Part shown: positions 1-16,480 of the stretch, one piece after another
Layout of the letters: each line of letters opens with the position of its first letter
How positions within the stretch are numbered: position 1 is the first letter of the stretch
NCBI RefSeq assembly: GCF_024679245.1
Contig: NC_090185.1
Coordinates: forward strand, 23,683,973-23,747,972
Direction of reading: 5' to 3'
Length of the DNA: 64,000 nt
Source: Pseudorasbora parva
Lineage: Eukaryota > Chordata > Actinopteri > Cypriniformes > Gobionidae
The notes under the pieces: generated by a model
Told to the model about the DNA's origin: nothing
What the model saw: the letters and a program-made list of their open reading frames with translations, nothing else
Databases searched by the model: none
Made by a program: the position numbers and the translations under genes

Positions 1-99
1 CTCTTTTGTCCCTCTTTTCATCTACTATATAGTAGGGAAGTATGCGATTTTTAGATGCAACCATAGAGTTGTGTAGGTTTTAAATTTATGAGTAAAATT

Positions 100-282
100 G
101 GTCTGTGGTAAACCTCCTATTCATGATACTTGGATGTTTTGCTCTACACATTACACACACCGAATTTTGAAGCTATTTATTTTTAATAAATGTATGTTTA
201 AGTTATAAGAACGTTTGGGATGTGCATTGTAGAACAAAACATCCAATTATCATCAATTATCAAATTATGTTTACCACAGACC
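100..282. mobile_element. Short hairpin MITE
   Basis: The sequence GGTCTGTGGTAAAC at the left end is mirrored by GTTTACCACAGACC at the right end. The next 50 bases also pair in part (TTGGATGTTTTGCTCTACA against TGTAGAACAAAACATCCAA), so the unit can fold as one long hairpin. It has no coding capacity. It is a miniature inverted-repeat element of unassigned family. Confidence 0.6.
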
Positions 283-482
283 TTATTATTATCATTAATT
301 GAAAACCCTTATTTTAAAACCCCATAGAAAAATCCTGAGGAAACCAGCGGAGAATTAGTCTTCCTGGTTGTGACGCCATCCCTCGATTAAAGGGATAGTT
401 CAACCAAAAATGAAAATTACAAAAAATCCTATATAATCCTATATGTATATGACTTTCTTCTTTCAGATGAATACAATCAGAG

Positions 483-488
<6 letters not shown>

Positions 489-519
<31 letters not shown>
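489..519. repeat. (TA)n microsatellite
   Basis: Uninterrupted TA dinucleotide run inside the TTAA-flanked element. Confidence 0.95.
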
Positions 520-521
<2 letters not shown>

Positions 522-694
522 GTCCTGGCTAATACAAGCATTATAATGGCAATGAATGGAGGTTGAGATTTTGAAGCCCAAAAAAGGGCATCCATCCATC
601 ACAAAAGTACTCCATACAACTCCGGGGGGTTAATAGAGGCCTTCAAAAGCGAAGAAATTGTTTTTTGTTAGACAAATATATATATACATAACTA

Positions 695-698
<4 letters not shown>

Positions 699-764
<66 letters not shown>
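699..764. repeat. (TA)n microsatellite
   Basis: A second, longer TA run of about 66 bases within the same MITE. Confidence 0.95.
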
Positions 765-767
<3 letters not shown>

Positions 768-1339
768 TTCTGGCAGACAGCCTATCCAAGTCTACTTACA
801 CCAAAAGAGTAACCCCTGACAAGTAAGATGTAGAATAGCGTAAGCTTTGACACCTTTCGCGGTTCAAACAAATGGGGCTGTACAACAAACTCATGCTCCT
901 CTTCCCTTATATCAAAATCCGCTGACGTTTCTCTTTAAAAAATATAACTTTAGACTTCGTGAATGGTGTTTTGTTTCGCTCTATCCTCTGTGCCTTCCGG
1001 TTCATCAATACATCAGGTCAGGGGTCACTTTTTCACTGTAAATTGATGCGTACAGGTTACACAAAATGTATCACTTCCCTTTAGAGGGCCTTTATTAACC
1101 CCCTGGAGTCGTATGGATTACTTTTATGATGGATGGATACACTTTTCTGGGCTTCGAAATCTCAACCTCCATTCACTGCCATTATAAAGCTTCGAAGAGC
1201 CAGGATATATTTTTAATATAACTCCAATAGTATTCGTCTGAAAGAAGAAAGTCATATAGGCTACACCTAGGATATTTGAGGGTGAGTAAATCATGGGGTA
1301 ATTAAACATTTTGGGTGAACTATCCCTTTAAATAAGTGA

Positions 1340-2150
1340 GGAAATCAGATCTGAATCAGTATGATTCATGGATGAGGTTTTGTGAACTGAATCATTTTAA
1401 ATTCACTGAAAAGAGCCGACTTAAACTTCTTTAAAATTCTAAGTCGCAATCCTTTGTTCCACGTCGCACGGATTTGGAACGACATGAAGGTAAGTAAATA
1501 ATAAGACAATATTCATTATTCCTTTAAACAAAAAAATATCACTTTTTAAATTAAGTTAACTAACAAGGAGGTGCAGAATGTGAAGAGCGAAAGAAAGAAG
1601 GAGAGACGGATGAGGAGGGTGGAGGGGTGAAGTGAGAGATTGTGGGTATCGTGGGACTACTTCAGTAACAATAACAGCATGTTTGTGTGTGCCTGTGTGT
1701 GTGTGAGAGAGAGAGAGAGAGAGCGAGGGAGTGTGAGTGGGGGGTGTTTTCGCTTGCAAAAGTGATGAAATAACATCTCCTCTCTACAACACAGCTGGTG
1801 CTGCCATGCAGACAGTCATGCTACCTGACCTCGCCGACATTCTCTCCGTCACTGTCTTTCTCAGGAACTCACCTTCACCACAATATACCGTAAAACAATA
1901 TATGTTACGGGGACGTACAGCACAGCTTCGCAGTTTCCTGTTTATTGTTTGGAAAGTCTTTCCAAGGGCCTTTGGAATGCCAGGGTGTTGGATACGCTCG
2001 TATCATTTCACCCAGGGCCAATTGTTAGCATTTCTAGCAAATGTTTGTCCCTGGTCATCGGGCGACCCGTACACGTAAGATAGTAAACGAGATCTTTGTA
2101 GCTTCCATGAAGGATTATATGATTACATATAGCAGCGACTTTTTAATATT
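1340..2150. other. Intergenic, no gene seen
   Basis: Unique-looking DNA with a short (GT)n/(GA)n stretch near 1685-1740. The open frames here are short, show no family match and overlap simple repeats. I see no exon with plausible splice sites. Confidence 0.5.
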
Positions 2151-2204
2151 TTCCTCTTTTTGTCTGATTCTTTCATCCCTTTCTCCTCGTTCCCCTCCCC
2201 CCCT

Positions 2205-2345
2205 TTTTTGCAGATTAGAATTCATTAGCAATCAAAGAGCCTCCAGAGAGCTCCAGCTCTTAATTACCCACTCATTTGCATTTTTGCATATTAATGACTG
2301 CAGAGTTTTGGTGGGGATTTTTGCCGCAGTGGTTTAAAGGTACCT
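2205..2345. promoter_or_regulatory. Candidate conserved non-coding element, POU/homeodomain motifs
   Basis: The block contains a perfect octamer ATTTGCAT (2274-2281), a second POU-like TTTGCATA about 10 bases on, and homeodomain cores TAATTA (around 2261) and TTAATGA (around 2291). It is free of repeats and of coding frames with homology. This density and spacing is typical of deeply conserved vertebrate enhancers, but conservation cannot be seen from one sequence. The function is inferred. Confidence 0.4.
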
Positions 2346-2466
2346 CGCTTCTCAGTCTCTAGGGACCGAGAGATGTCCAGAGGCGAGGCTTTGGGGCGGC
2401 GGTGCGCCACTGAAAGCATTTCGTGCGTGGAACGGGGTTGGGGGGCACTGGCGATACGGGGATGTG

Positions 2467-2517
2467 AGGTTCAGGGGTTAAAGGTCAAGGTCCCTAATTA
2501 ACATATGAAAGGGCGGG
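2467..2517 (+). promoter_or_regulatory. Candidate nuclear-receptor site cluster
   Basis: AGGTTCA (2467-2473) is followed by a DR1-like pair, GGGTTA-A-AGGTCA (2475-2487). This overlaps an extended half-site TCAAGGTC (2485-2492) of the ERR/SF-1 type. A GC box GGGCGGGG follows near 2510-2517. These are motif matches by eye only. No transcript start or gene is evident within several kilobases. Confidence 0.35.
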
Positions 2518-2549
2518 GTTGTGTTGAGTGGCACCAAATTATTGACATA

Positions 2550-4480
2550 TGGAATAGTTACCAACAAATCCATACTTGTAAAAAAATAAACTAGTATGAT
2601 AGAATTACCTTTTTCATCACTTAAATAAGCAGTGTGGAGGGGTTATTTTAATGTACCTGACCATCGATTTGAACCAATCTAAGTGTGATTTTAATGTCAT
2701 TTAACTCTCAGTAATAATAGGCTGTCAATGAGGCCGATTAAGACATATTTTTCTCTTTGAAATGTACCTCCTGGAGTTCATTGTTGGGAAATCTGCAGGG
2801 GTTTTATCTAGTCCTGTCATAGCGTGAAATCTCTCTCTCACTGACTCGCACACACACTGCAAGAAAAAAAGAGAGACTACAGAGAGTAAGCCTGCAGATA
2901 TCCCAAAAAAAAAAACTTGACGGGCTGCTTCAGGGTTTTCTTTGATCCCTTTGACCCTGTTTCCAACTCAATCTGTTCGGACAGAAAAAACACCCCTGAG
3001 TGAGAAAAACAATGTAACCCCTTCGCCTGCTCTGTTCTGCTTAATTATTAATCACCCCTCAATTCTCTGTTTTCATCCTGTTTCTGTTGTGTCTGGGACA
3101 TTTGGAGGAGGAGGACACTACCCACAGCCTAAAATAAGCGCTTTACTAAGAGGGCGAACATTTATTCACATATTTTACATACAAAAGCCCTAATCATTCC
3201 CCCAATACTGGTATTAGTCATATTGTACATGCTGAAGTTCATTTTTATAAATGTGATTTTTAAGCATATTTTGAAAAAAAAATTATCACTTGGATTTCTC
3301 TCGTTTTATCACATGATATTTGAAAGTGCCATGTAATACAAAAAAAAACCCATCACAAATCACTGCTAATACTTACTGATGGTTTTCTTGACACAAATTC
3401 ACTTTTCCAGTCTTTGTTGTAGATGAAGTCTTTATGGAACTGGCTTTTTTAAACAGGGTATTACAAAAGGACAAAATCTGAAATGTTAAGTAACAAAGAA
3501 AAGCATACACATTGATTACCAATTTAAAAGCCCAATACAAAGAAAACAATGTTTCATTTCAGGTAGGCAAAAGAAAACAATTATTTGCGAAACATCTAAA
3601 ATATTTATTAATAGCCTAAATTGTGAAATGACTAAAAATGTAACAATTTTTAAATTGGGGATATTGTCATAAAATAAAATGAATGATTTCATGTTTAAGA
3701 ATTGTAATATATTATTTATCCAAAATATGGTGGGACATGGAAATGCTGTTTAACATGAATCACTTAGCCTGTAAGAAAAGCCACAGTTCATAGCCTAATT
3801 AGATTAATTTATAGGTAATTAATTATAATTAATAAATAACTATAGATTAAAATGCATTTTATATAAGACAACCGAATTGTAAATGACACTCAATGTACAC
3901 AAAGAACAATGCAGATCATTTGGCTATGGCTATATAAACCCATCACGTGATATGTTGAAGAGTTTGTAGCAGTAGAACAGTTGCGGTATAGCGACATCTT
4001 GTGGTGATTTAATGAACTACACCAAAGTGCTTATTTTTTTTACTTTTTTTTTAACCGCCTTCTCTGTGTGCGCGACCCATTGACCTGAAGGAAGGTAGGC
4101 CGGAACACAAACTATTAAATGCTATGTGTCTTGTTGGATATAGCTTCTTGACGTCACATGTAAGTGCTTATTTTAAAATGAAATCCCACATTACTAGTAC
4201 TGATAATCTAAAAGTCTCAGCACCAAATTATCATTATTTTCACGAATTTATGTTGTCCTCTTGTCTATTTTCATAATTGGTGGGATCTGACCGTTAGCCT
4301 ACAGTGGCATGTTCGCAAATTTGTTTTTTTCCCCTGTACATTTTCAGTCAACTGACTAAAATTAACAGCCATTACGCAAATCATGTTGGAGACAAAAGCG
4401 ATAGTAGCTAGATGGTCTGAGCTAATAAAGTAGTTATTAACTTAGCTGGTTTAGATCTTCTAAAACTATCCTGGCATCTG
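2550..4480. other. AT-rich intergenic, no gene seen
   Basis: The stretch has short A and T runs and no open frame with recognisable homology. No inverted repeat of note was seen. Confidence 0.5.
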
Positions 4481-4482
4481 AA

Positions 4483-4994
4483 ATGATTAGTTCACCTGAT
4501 TTACTCACCCTCAAGCCATCCTAGGTGTATATGACTTTCTTCTTTCTGATAAAAGCAATCAGAGTAATATGAATAAATATCCATTCCCGAGGCTTCCACG
4601 TTTTTTAATGGTAGTAAACGAGGCTCAGGTTTGACACTCAAAAAAAGTGCACCAGCCCCTCATAAACATACTCTACACTGCTCCGGTGGTTAATAAAGGC
4701 CTTCTGAAGTGAAGCGATGCATTTGTTTAAGAAAAACATTCATATTTAAAACGTTATAAAGTAAAATATCTAGCTTCCACAAAGACCGCGTTATGCATTC
4801 AACTTACAAAGCGTCACTGATGCGGTAACCCCAACCGTGAGGAGTATGTTTATGAGGTAGGCCTATAGATGTACTTTTTTGAGCAAAACTTCAAACTCAA
4901 GGGCCCAGTTCACTGCCATTTGTGTTCATCAGAAAGAAAGTCACATACACCTAGTAGGGTGAGTACATCATAGGGTCATTTTCATTTTAAAGCT
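4483..4994. mobile_element. Diverged MITE copy related to the 391-1327 element
   Basis: It shares the subterminal segment around TATGACTTTCTTCTTTC and its inverse GAAAGAAAGTCA with the element at 391-1327. It also shares the GGTTAATA(A/G)AGGCCTTC segment. The terminal AGGGATAG is eroded at both ends, which indicates an older insertion. It is non-coding. Confidence 0.55.
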
Positions 4995-4999
4995 ACATT

Positions 5000-7900
5000 T
5001 AAAGCTAGTTGGATTTGCTCATACGTTGCAGGACCAAGATGGTCTACCAGATAATGCCAACTTTAAATCAGCTAGCAGCTTACATGGCTATGATTTGGCA
5101 GTAGCCACACTTTATAATAATACGAGCATGTTTGCAATTTTGATATAGGTAATTTATTTTGTACAAGAGTTCTATTAACAATTTACCCATTTACTTTCTG
5201 TGTGAAAAAAATATGTCTGGAAAATAGTTTTAAATGATGAGGCTCTTGTGAGAAAAACGATTTACCCTGCATAAAAGGAAAACTTTAGTTGTGTAATGCT
5301 GCCTCCACGCTGATAGGTGTCAGTATTGAGATCAAGAGCACCTTTGCATCTGTAAACATATTCTACATAAAAGGAAAAAGATAAGTACAATTAAAAAATA
5401 AAGTAAAAAAGATAAATTTGTTTTAAAATGTTTACTCTGAAAGTGCAATCAACCTTACATTCCTTGAAAGGAAAAATAACCCATCTTAACCCTGGTCTGT
5501 TGGTTTTATAAAGAGGTTTTCTGCACTTTTCAGCTTGGCCAGGTTGGGAGACTATCTTAAACCAGCAGGTTAATACATTTCTCCCACAGCGGGATTTAAA
5601 AAGCTTTTCATTTCATTCATATAGATATTAATATACAGACATGCCTTATTACACACTTGTAATTTTTGAAATCATAGCATACAAAGACAGGGAGATCGTA
5701 AACATTCTGTTTTTAATAGAAATGTCTCATTTCTTAAACGTCAGACATTTTTGGATATATTTTGTAAAAAGAAAAAAAAAAGAAAAAAATGGAATAAAAG
5801 GAAAAAGGAAAACAACATGGAATTGTTTGATTTAGACGATGTAGATTTAGTGGTCTCATATACAATACAAATTCTTTTCATCGCCAAAAGTGCAAATTCT
5901 CCCAAAATTCTCCTGTACATCTCAATAGCTTCAACACACACACACACACTGACAGACAATGGAAAGGAACAGGACTTGAATTAATTATAATAATAATAAA
6001 AAAAAAAATAAAAAAAAGGGTTTCTGCTGTCCAAGCCTGAGACACTGGGAATTTTCTGCCGCCCCAAAATCAACATAAGTGTTAAAAAGTGCCCCCAAAG
6101 CATGAAAATGAATTATTGTTGTCTGTGCAGAGCTTGCGTCTGTTCAGCTTACCCACATGATGAATTTGATACGAGAAATGTGAAACGTACAAGAGATGTT
6201 AGCTTGGAATATAGTATACAAGTCCCTTGTAAACTCTTAAACTTTATGCAAAAACATTCTGGAAAATATATTTTACCATCTAACAACATAGAAGGAATGC
6301 AATTAGAAATATCACATGTTGTCCATATGCAGGAAAGTTTATGTATAATGTATAAGTATAATGGTCCAAACCTGACTGCCTTGGACAGGATGGATTGCAA
6401 GTTGAGTATTTGCAGCCTTTTAGTGGACATTGTCAGGGATAGTTACGCCCCAACAATACCTATAATCTACATCTATTATCTTATAAATTCTGTATTTCTC
6501 TATGAAGCATCTAGCAGAACAATGGAAACCCAGGAAGAAATGTCCTTTAAGCAAAATGTAAATCCTTTGTGATGAGAGTTTATAGGTGCAAAACTGTTAG
6601 AAAGAAAACATGTACAACAACTTGAACATATGCCATTCTTTGTGTATCTCCAGAGATGTGTGTGTGGTACGGGGCGGCAGTTCAAATGGACTTCAACCCA
6701 AATATATCGCATGTTCAAGTTTCTTTTCTTTTCATGTAGTTTTTGCATTAAATAAATCATTACATCCACAATGAGATAAAAAAAAAAATGCATCAATAAG
6801 ATGGAAAAAACAACAATAACAACAACAGTAATAATCAAAGGAGACAGCACACAATATTCTGGATGGCCTTTCGCAAAGTGCTTTTTTGTTACAATCACAG
6901 AACTGCTATCAGCTTGATGGCTTTGTGAAGCCCAACACACTCTTTTCCCTGCACATTCTGGGTAGAGGAACAGAGAAAGAAACTTTTAAGACTTAAGAAA
7001 CCACCTCTTTTCCATCTACCTACATCTGTTCGTTCTAACAACTATTAAGAGAGTTATGGAATGCATCCTTGACTTGAAGACCTCAGATTTGATGTCTCCA
7101 TCCCATAATTCGTCACTGTCTTAAGCCTGATTCTGAGACAATACACCATTCTAGAGTGTTCAAAAAATCTTTTTTGCCTTTGTTTTTCTACACTAGAAAA
7201 GAACGTAGTTGTTAGGCAAAACACGAATGAGGGTGTTGTGGTCACATGGGTAGTTGGCTTTTCAATATAATCTTCAAAACTCATAATATATATTCGGTCA
7301 GTGTACTCTCAGTACAATAAAGCTTTGATTACACAGAAGGCAAAATTTGAGCTTAAACCAAAGAACAAAAATGGACATGGACTGCTGTATTTATTTAACC
7401 TGAGAAGCAAAGACAATGGCCCATAATCCCAAAATCCCCCCGCCTCCCACCACAACCTCTGACATCTGCTCTCCAGAACATCTCCTTGATCAGTGAAACA
7501 TAACCAGCTGAGGCAGTCAAAGACGTAGATGGCTATAAATTCCTTAGGTACACAGAATGGCACAGCAATACCTGACAAGACTCTCCAAAGCCCCCTTATA
7601 AGACACAGTTACCCTGCCCGACCTGCACAAAAATGCTACCCACCCTACCCAATCTGTGCAAACTAGTACCCCACCGCCCATGAGCCGCTCCTTGTGCAAC
7701 ACGCCCTCTGGGCATCAAACAGCAGTGGATCAGGTGAGAACAACTGTACAAATCTAGCCATAATTTGTGTCATCCTCAGCTAGTTGTGCTTTGACCCAGC
7801 CAGAACATCTAAAATTATAATAAGATTATCCTCCATGATTATTACGGTTATCACTGTCATTGTAATCTTTAATGCTTTTCTGACATCCTGTCCAATAAAT

Positions 7901-10900
7901 TAAACCGATAAAGACACAAAATAGATAAAGATTTGGATATTACATACATGGTGCTTCTGAAGTCATGGAAATGTTTTTTTGTTGTTGTTGGTTTTTGAGA
8001 CACTTTCTCGCTGTAGTGTCTGTCAGTGGAGTCACAATTGGGGCAGAAGCAATAAACAGCGCTAAATGGAAGTAAAGATGACAGAATCTCCTCACTGCAA
8101 TCAACTTTTCCCCAGAAGACAATAATTTGAACTAGTTATATTTACAAGTTGAGGTGTATTAGACAATCTCTGAACAAACAACCTTTTGGTTCTTAGAAAT
8201 GTCCGCAGAAAAACATTGTCAACCGACAAGTATTCAAGAATCGTTTAGGAAGCTAGAATGGAAGCCATCTTTTGAAGAATCCTCCTAATATTCTTTTAAG
8301 TTAAGGCACATTCTTTCCGCAATCCTTCTCCACTTGTCAAGCTTCAAGACTCTGCCCCCGACTCCTTTTGGACCCCCTGAACAAGGCTCACGCCCCCTCC
8401 TCCAGATCAAGCCAATGAGTCTGTGTGAACTCACAAAGACCTTTAATAACTCCACCAAACTGCTACGTAGACACAGATGCTTAGGGTTTGATCCTGTTAA
8501 CCATTGGAAATAAGCCATTCCATGAATACTGTGTCTCAAGCTGCTTATTTCTCTTGGAGTTCCTTTGGACTCTTGACCTACAGTCGTCTAGGAAATAGTT
8601 TTGTTTACGCATGTTTATGTAAGATTTACCTCTTATAATGGTCAAGAATAGTCTTAAGAATTGTCATCCTAGTCTTCCCCTACTTTGGTTTTCAAAGATT
8701 TAATTGCAAACATTGGGAAGTGGAGATTAAACAGACTCTGGTGTTCACAGAAACTCAAAGGCCTTGCCTTTTGCCGGTTCCCCAGTCCCCCTCCTCCAAG
8801 GACAAGGACATGAGTGACTTTTAGTGCAAAAACTCTCTTTCTCAGCTAAAGCACCATTTCCAGTGCTATCAGGCTTTGTACCTCCCTTCCCCTCCCACCC
8901 ACCTAACCATAAACCCCACAAACACAGCTAACATTATCTTCGCTAGAAATACAAACAAGCCGCAACACATTTTACAAAAAAAAAAAAAAAGTTTTAAATT
9001 CTCTCACACTCAATAATCACAGAAAAACAGACAGAAAGGGAACTCAAGTAGGCTTTTCCCACAACAATTCTACTCCAACTTCTGCAACAAGGGAGGATCA
9101 ATTTGGGTGGTGCATAGGTACAAAAAAATTCCCGAAAACAAACCTAAAAGCTACTGTGAACTTCATATGGATGATCACAAGCAATGAGTGAAACAGTTGA
9201 TAAGAGATGGTCTAGGTCATTGTGTTACCACACAAACCCTTACAGGCATGTGATGTATTATTAACTGAGTGTTTTGGGGTGTGAAAACAAGCTCACACAC
9301 TGGAATTTCCAGGAGGATTAATTCTGCCGTAGCGTCCAGTCACACAAAAACTTACAGTAGTGTGATGCTTAGGGTGTGGCCTTCAACAAATTTATAGTGA
9401 ACTCGACACTTGACCAGCGTAATTCAGCATTGCAATGCATTGACAGAAACTAGACGGTTTAAATGTTTAAATGGAGTATGTAGTTGTCATAAATCCCTGC
9501 AGATGCTGCCATGTCTTTACGCTCCTCTGTATTAAGACAAAATAGAGAACTTTTCAATTAACTTCAAGTGCAATTAATCATATATATATTATATATTATA
9601 CGATTACAGTTATTTTCTGTTAACATCATATCAATAACAAAATCAGCCTGTCCTTTCTCTCGAGTGACTGTGCGCTTTTTTGGCAGCTTGGTGTCAAGAC
9701 CTAAACAAAAAGGAACACATACGTACAAGCCAAAATAATAATAATTACTACTGTAATAAAAAAAAGCCAAGTATCCCCAATTAGATGGGCCTTTTTACTT
9801 TTAGCACATTAGCTCTTTTATTTGAAAGTACCCGTTTCTTTTGACTAAAAAGTGCCCTTCTCAGTAACAAAGTGCATTCAAATCTTGCTTTTCTTATTAA
9901 GGTGCAAAAGGCCGATAAACAGGGTACAGCACTACAGAAGGAATGACGCCACACAATTATATCCTCTAATTCACACCAGAACAAAATGCATCCATGGCTG
10001 TAACCACAGCCATTGTATACAATGAGATCCACTTGAAAGGTTTAGAAAGGATCACAAACTGTGCTTAGGATGCATGTGCCTGGAAAGTTTCTTTCAAATC
10101 TGCCACTTCATCAGCTATAAAAGGCAAGTCTTTCCCTCATACATGCCTTGCTTAAACAAGAGGCCTAACTCAACCAAAGCACCCACTCTGCTGGATTTGG
10201 GGGGGAGCCCGTCTCGACGTGCCCACAAAGTGCCTGCTGTCGCTTCAGGCCCCTCTCAATGAGTCATCCTGCTCTGATGTGGCCATAGGACGGTGCTGCA
10301 CCCGCCCTCACCAATGCAAGCAAGCACATATTACTTTAAAACAAAGGTCTCAGTTTTAGGACGCTTTCTTTCCAAACTTCGGCCAATCATTTGCACTATG
10401 AAAAAGGCTTAATTAATCATCACTTTTTAACTACATACATTGCATTAATTCATAAAAACTGGACCCTCTCTCGTAATCGGCTACAGCTGTGTGCTTATTT
10501 GGACTTGGACATTAATTTATTGCTCACCTTATCGCTCGTTTTTTTTTCATTTTCTTTTCTGTGGTCCCTTGGGCAAAGAAATTGAATAAGCACTTTGTAT
10601 CTCCCTAACCCAAACTGCCTCCTTAAATAGATATTTCTGTATCTCTGTTGGATATCTTTAGTAAAGCTGTGCAAATGCATAAAAAAAGGTGCTCGACACT
10701 CCTTCTGTCGCTGAAACAAACAAACAAATAAAAGATTCCCTGCTTAAGTTGTCCACTATCCATTTGCATAACAGTGGTGCCCTCACTCATCGGTTGCGTA
10801 CAGTTTCACTCTCCTGCAGAAAGACTCAATGAAGCACATTTATCACAAATCATACTTTGGGCGGAAACTTCTGGGTTCCATTAAGTGCAGCTTAGGAAAA

Positions 10901-12025
10901 AAATGGGTTTCTCAATTATAACGCTCTACAACATCGAACAGCATATTCCCCCTGCAAACTCAACGCAGTGGGAAACCTGGAGTGAAGCTTAAGATGTAAC
11001 CCTATCTATCTGCAATATATCTCTTGTAAAGGGTCTCATAAGATTACAACCTAATATATACACACGTATACAAATGTAAAGTGTCAAGTACCCAAAATAG
11101 TCAACTCAAAGGTCAAAAAGAAAAATCCAAATGACAAAATATTAAGACAATCCCAAAAATAAGAAAGAATATAATGCAAGTAAGACTGCCAATAAGGAAA
11201 AGCAGGCCTGTGAGAGGTAAGATTTAACATGATTGTGCCCAGTGGCGATCAGATGAAGGTAGTGCTTTAGAAACACAGGACCTCATCCCTTGTCTTACCC
11301 TCTCTCCCTGCCAGAAACAAATTAACGAGATCTCCCTATGTGTATTCGACTCAAAACGGTAACCTGTTAAACCATGAAAAGATAAACTATCAAAAAACAT
11401 CTTTTATAGAGAAAGTAACACTTTAAATCAAACCCCTGTCCGATTCTTTCTGGAACATTTAGAAAAAAGGTGCTGCATCAGAATATTGCATATATTGCAA
11501 TCTGAGACAATATCATTTTTTATAGTGTATGTACATGTTGCTCATTGCATTAGAAAAAGAGATCTATTGGTTGCCTTGATCACATCTTAGAGCATTCATA
11601 GCTAACCTGTTGAAGCAGCAGTCAGCCCGGTGTTTGACACCTTACTTTTTAAGACAAGGCCCTGTAGATGCAACCCAGAGATGAGGAACTGGTTTAAACT
11701 GCATAGTATCTTTTTCTCGTACGCACGTGGCTATGCCATTATGTTACAAAAACACCAACAAAAAGACCCAGAAAGATGGTGACAGCACGGGTGAGTGATT
11801 TGAAGTGCTCTTCGCTCTTCCAACAGACCAGTAACTTGGTGGTTAAGTCTCTATGCGGAATGCGGAAGCTAAAAAAGGAGGAAAAAAGAAACCAGAAGAT
11901 TAGATTTGCGTGACACCCTGATTTGTTTTTTTTTATAAAGAGGACCATGTAGTTTAAAGTTTCGTATTTTTTCGTTTCATTCTTCCTCTCATTTTTGAGT
12001 AAAGCCCTCTCTGACAAAGTCTGAC
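5000..12025 (-). other. Region downstream of zbtb7a, probably including its 3' UTR
   Basis: Seven kilobases directly after the zbtb7a stop contain no obvious transposon and no homologous coding frame. The plus-strand text carries many A runs (around 5770, 6000, 6780, 8980). Minus-strand AATAAA hexamers occur near 5155, 7387, 9813 and 10515, so the end of the transcript cannot be fixed by eye. A long 3' UTR reaching part of the way through this block is likely. All open frames here look like chance frames. Confidence 0.4.
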
Positions 12026-15963
<3,938 letters not shown>

Positions 15964-16041
15964 TTTCCACCAGCCTGCCGCCGAGCCGCCAATCGCAGCC
16001 GCCACCCGTCCGTCCGTCCTGCCGTCTGTCCGTCTGCCTGT

Positions 16042-16388
16042 CTGAGAATTTTGAGGAACAATAAGAGTATTTAACCATTAGGTGACAAAGTGGCTGGCAG
16101 ATATTAAAAAAATTATGATGATGTCTAAATCAAGGCAAAGTAGTTTACATAAAACTACAAGTATTTTCAAACACTCTTCGCCATGACATGAAGAGATAAC
16201 AGAAAACAAAATGGTTTTAGAATTAAGCTGAACAACTCATGCTGCAGCTCAGGACGCTAACAGTGTTTTGGACCATATTTATGCTGTCCCTTCTTTGTGC
16301 GCTCTATTACCATCCAGGGTAGGATTTCCAAGCCCTGCATGCAAACGAAGACGAGAGGCTAATAGATAGTGGCCAAATGGTTGCTACT

Positions 16389-16480
<92 letters not shown>

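Larger units (their letters stand above)
391..1327. mobile_element. Non-autonomous DNA transposon with TTAA flanks
   Basis: The left end AGGGATAGTTCAACCAAAA and right end TTTTGGGTGAACTATCCCT are inverted copies. TTAA lies directly outside both ends (387-390 and 1328-1331). A TTAA target is typical of piggyBac and Kolobok elements. The interior holds two TA microsatellites and no transposase frame, so it depends on another element. The end motif is, to my knowledge, very common in cyprinid genomes. Confidence 0.7.

Noticed and set aside
6102..6940. Open frames of 146-156 residues downstream of zbtb7a
   Set aside because: They overlap on opposite strands, match no family that I recognise, and fall in the presumed 3' UTR.
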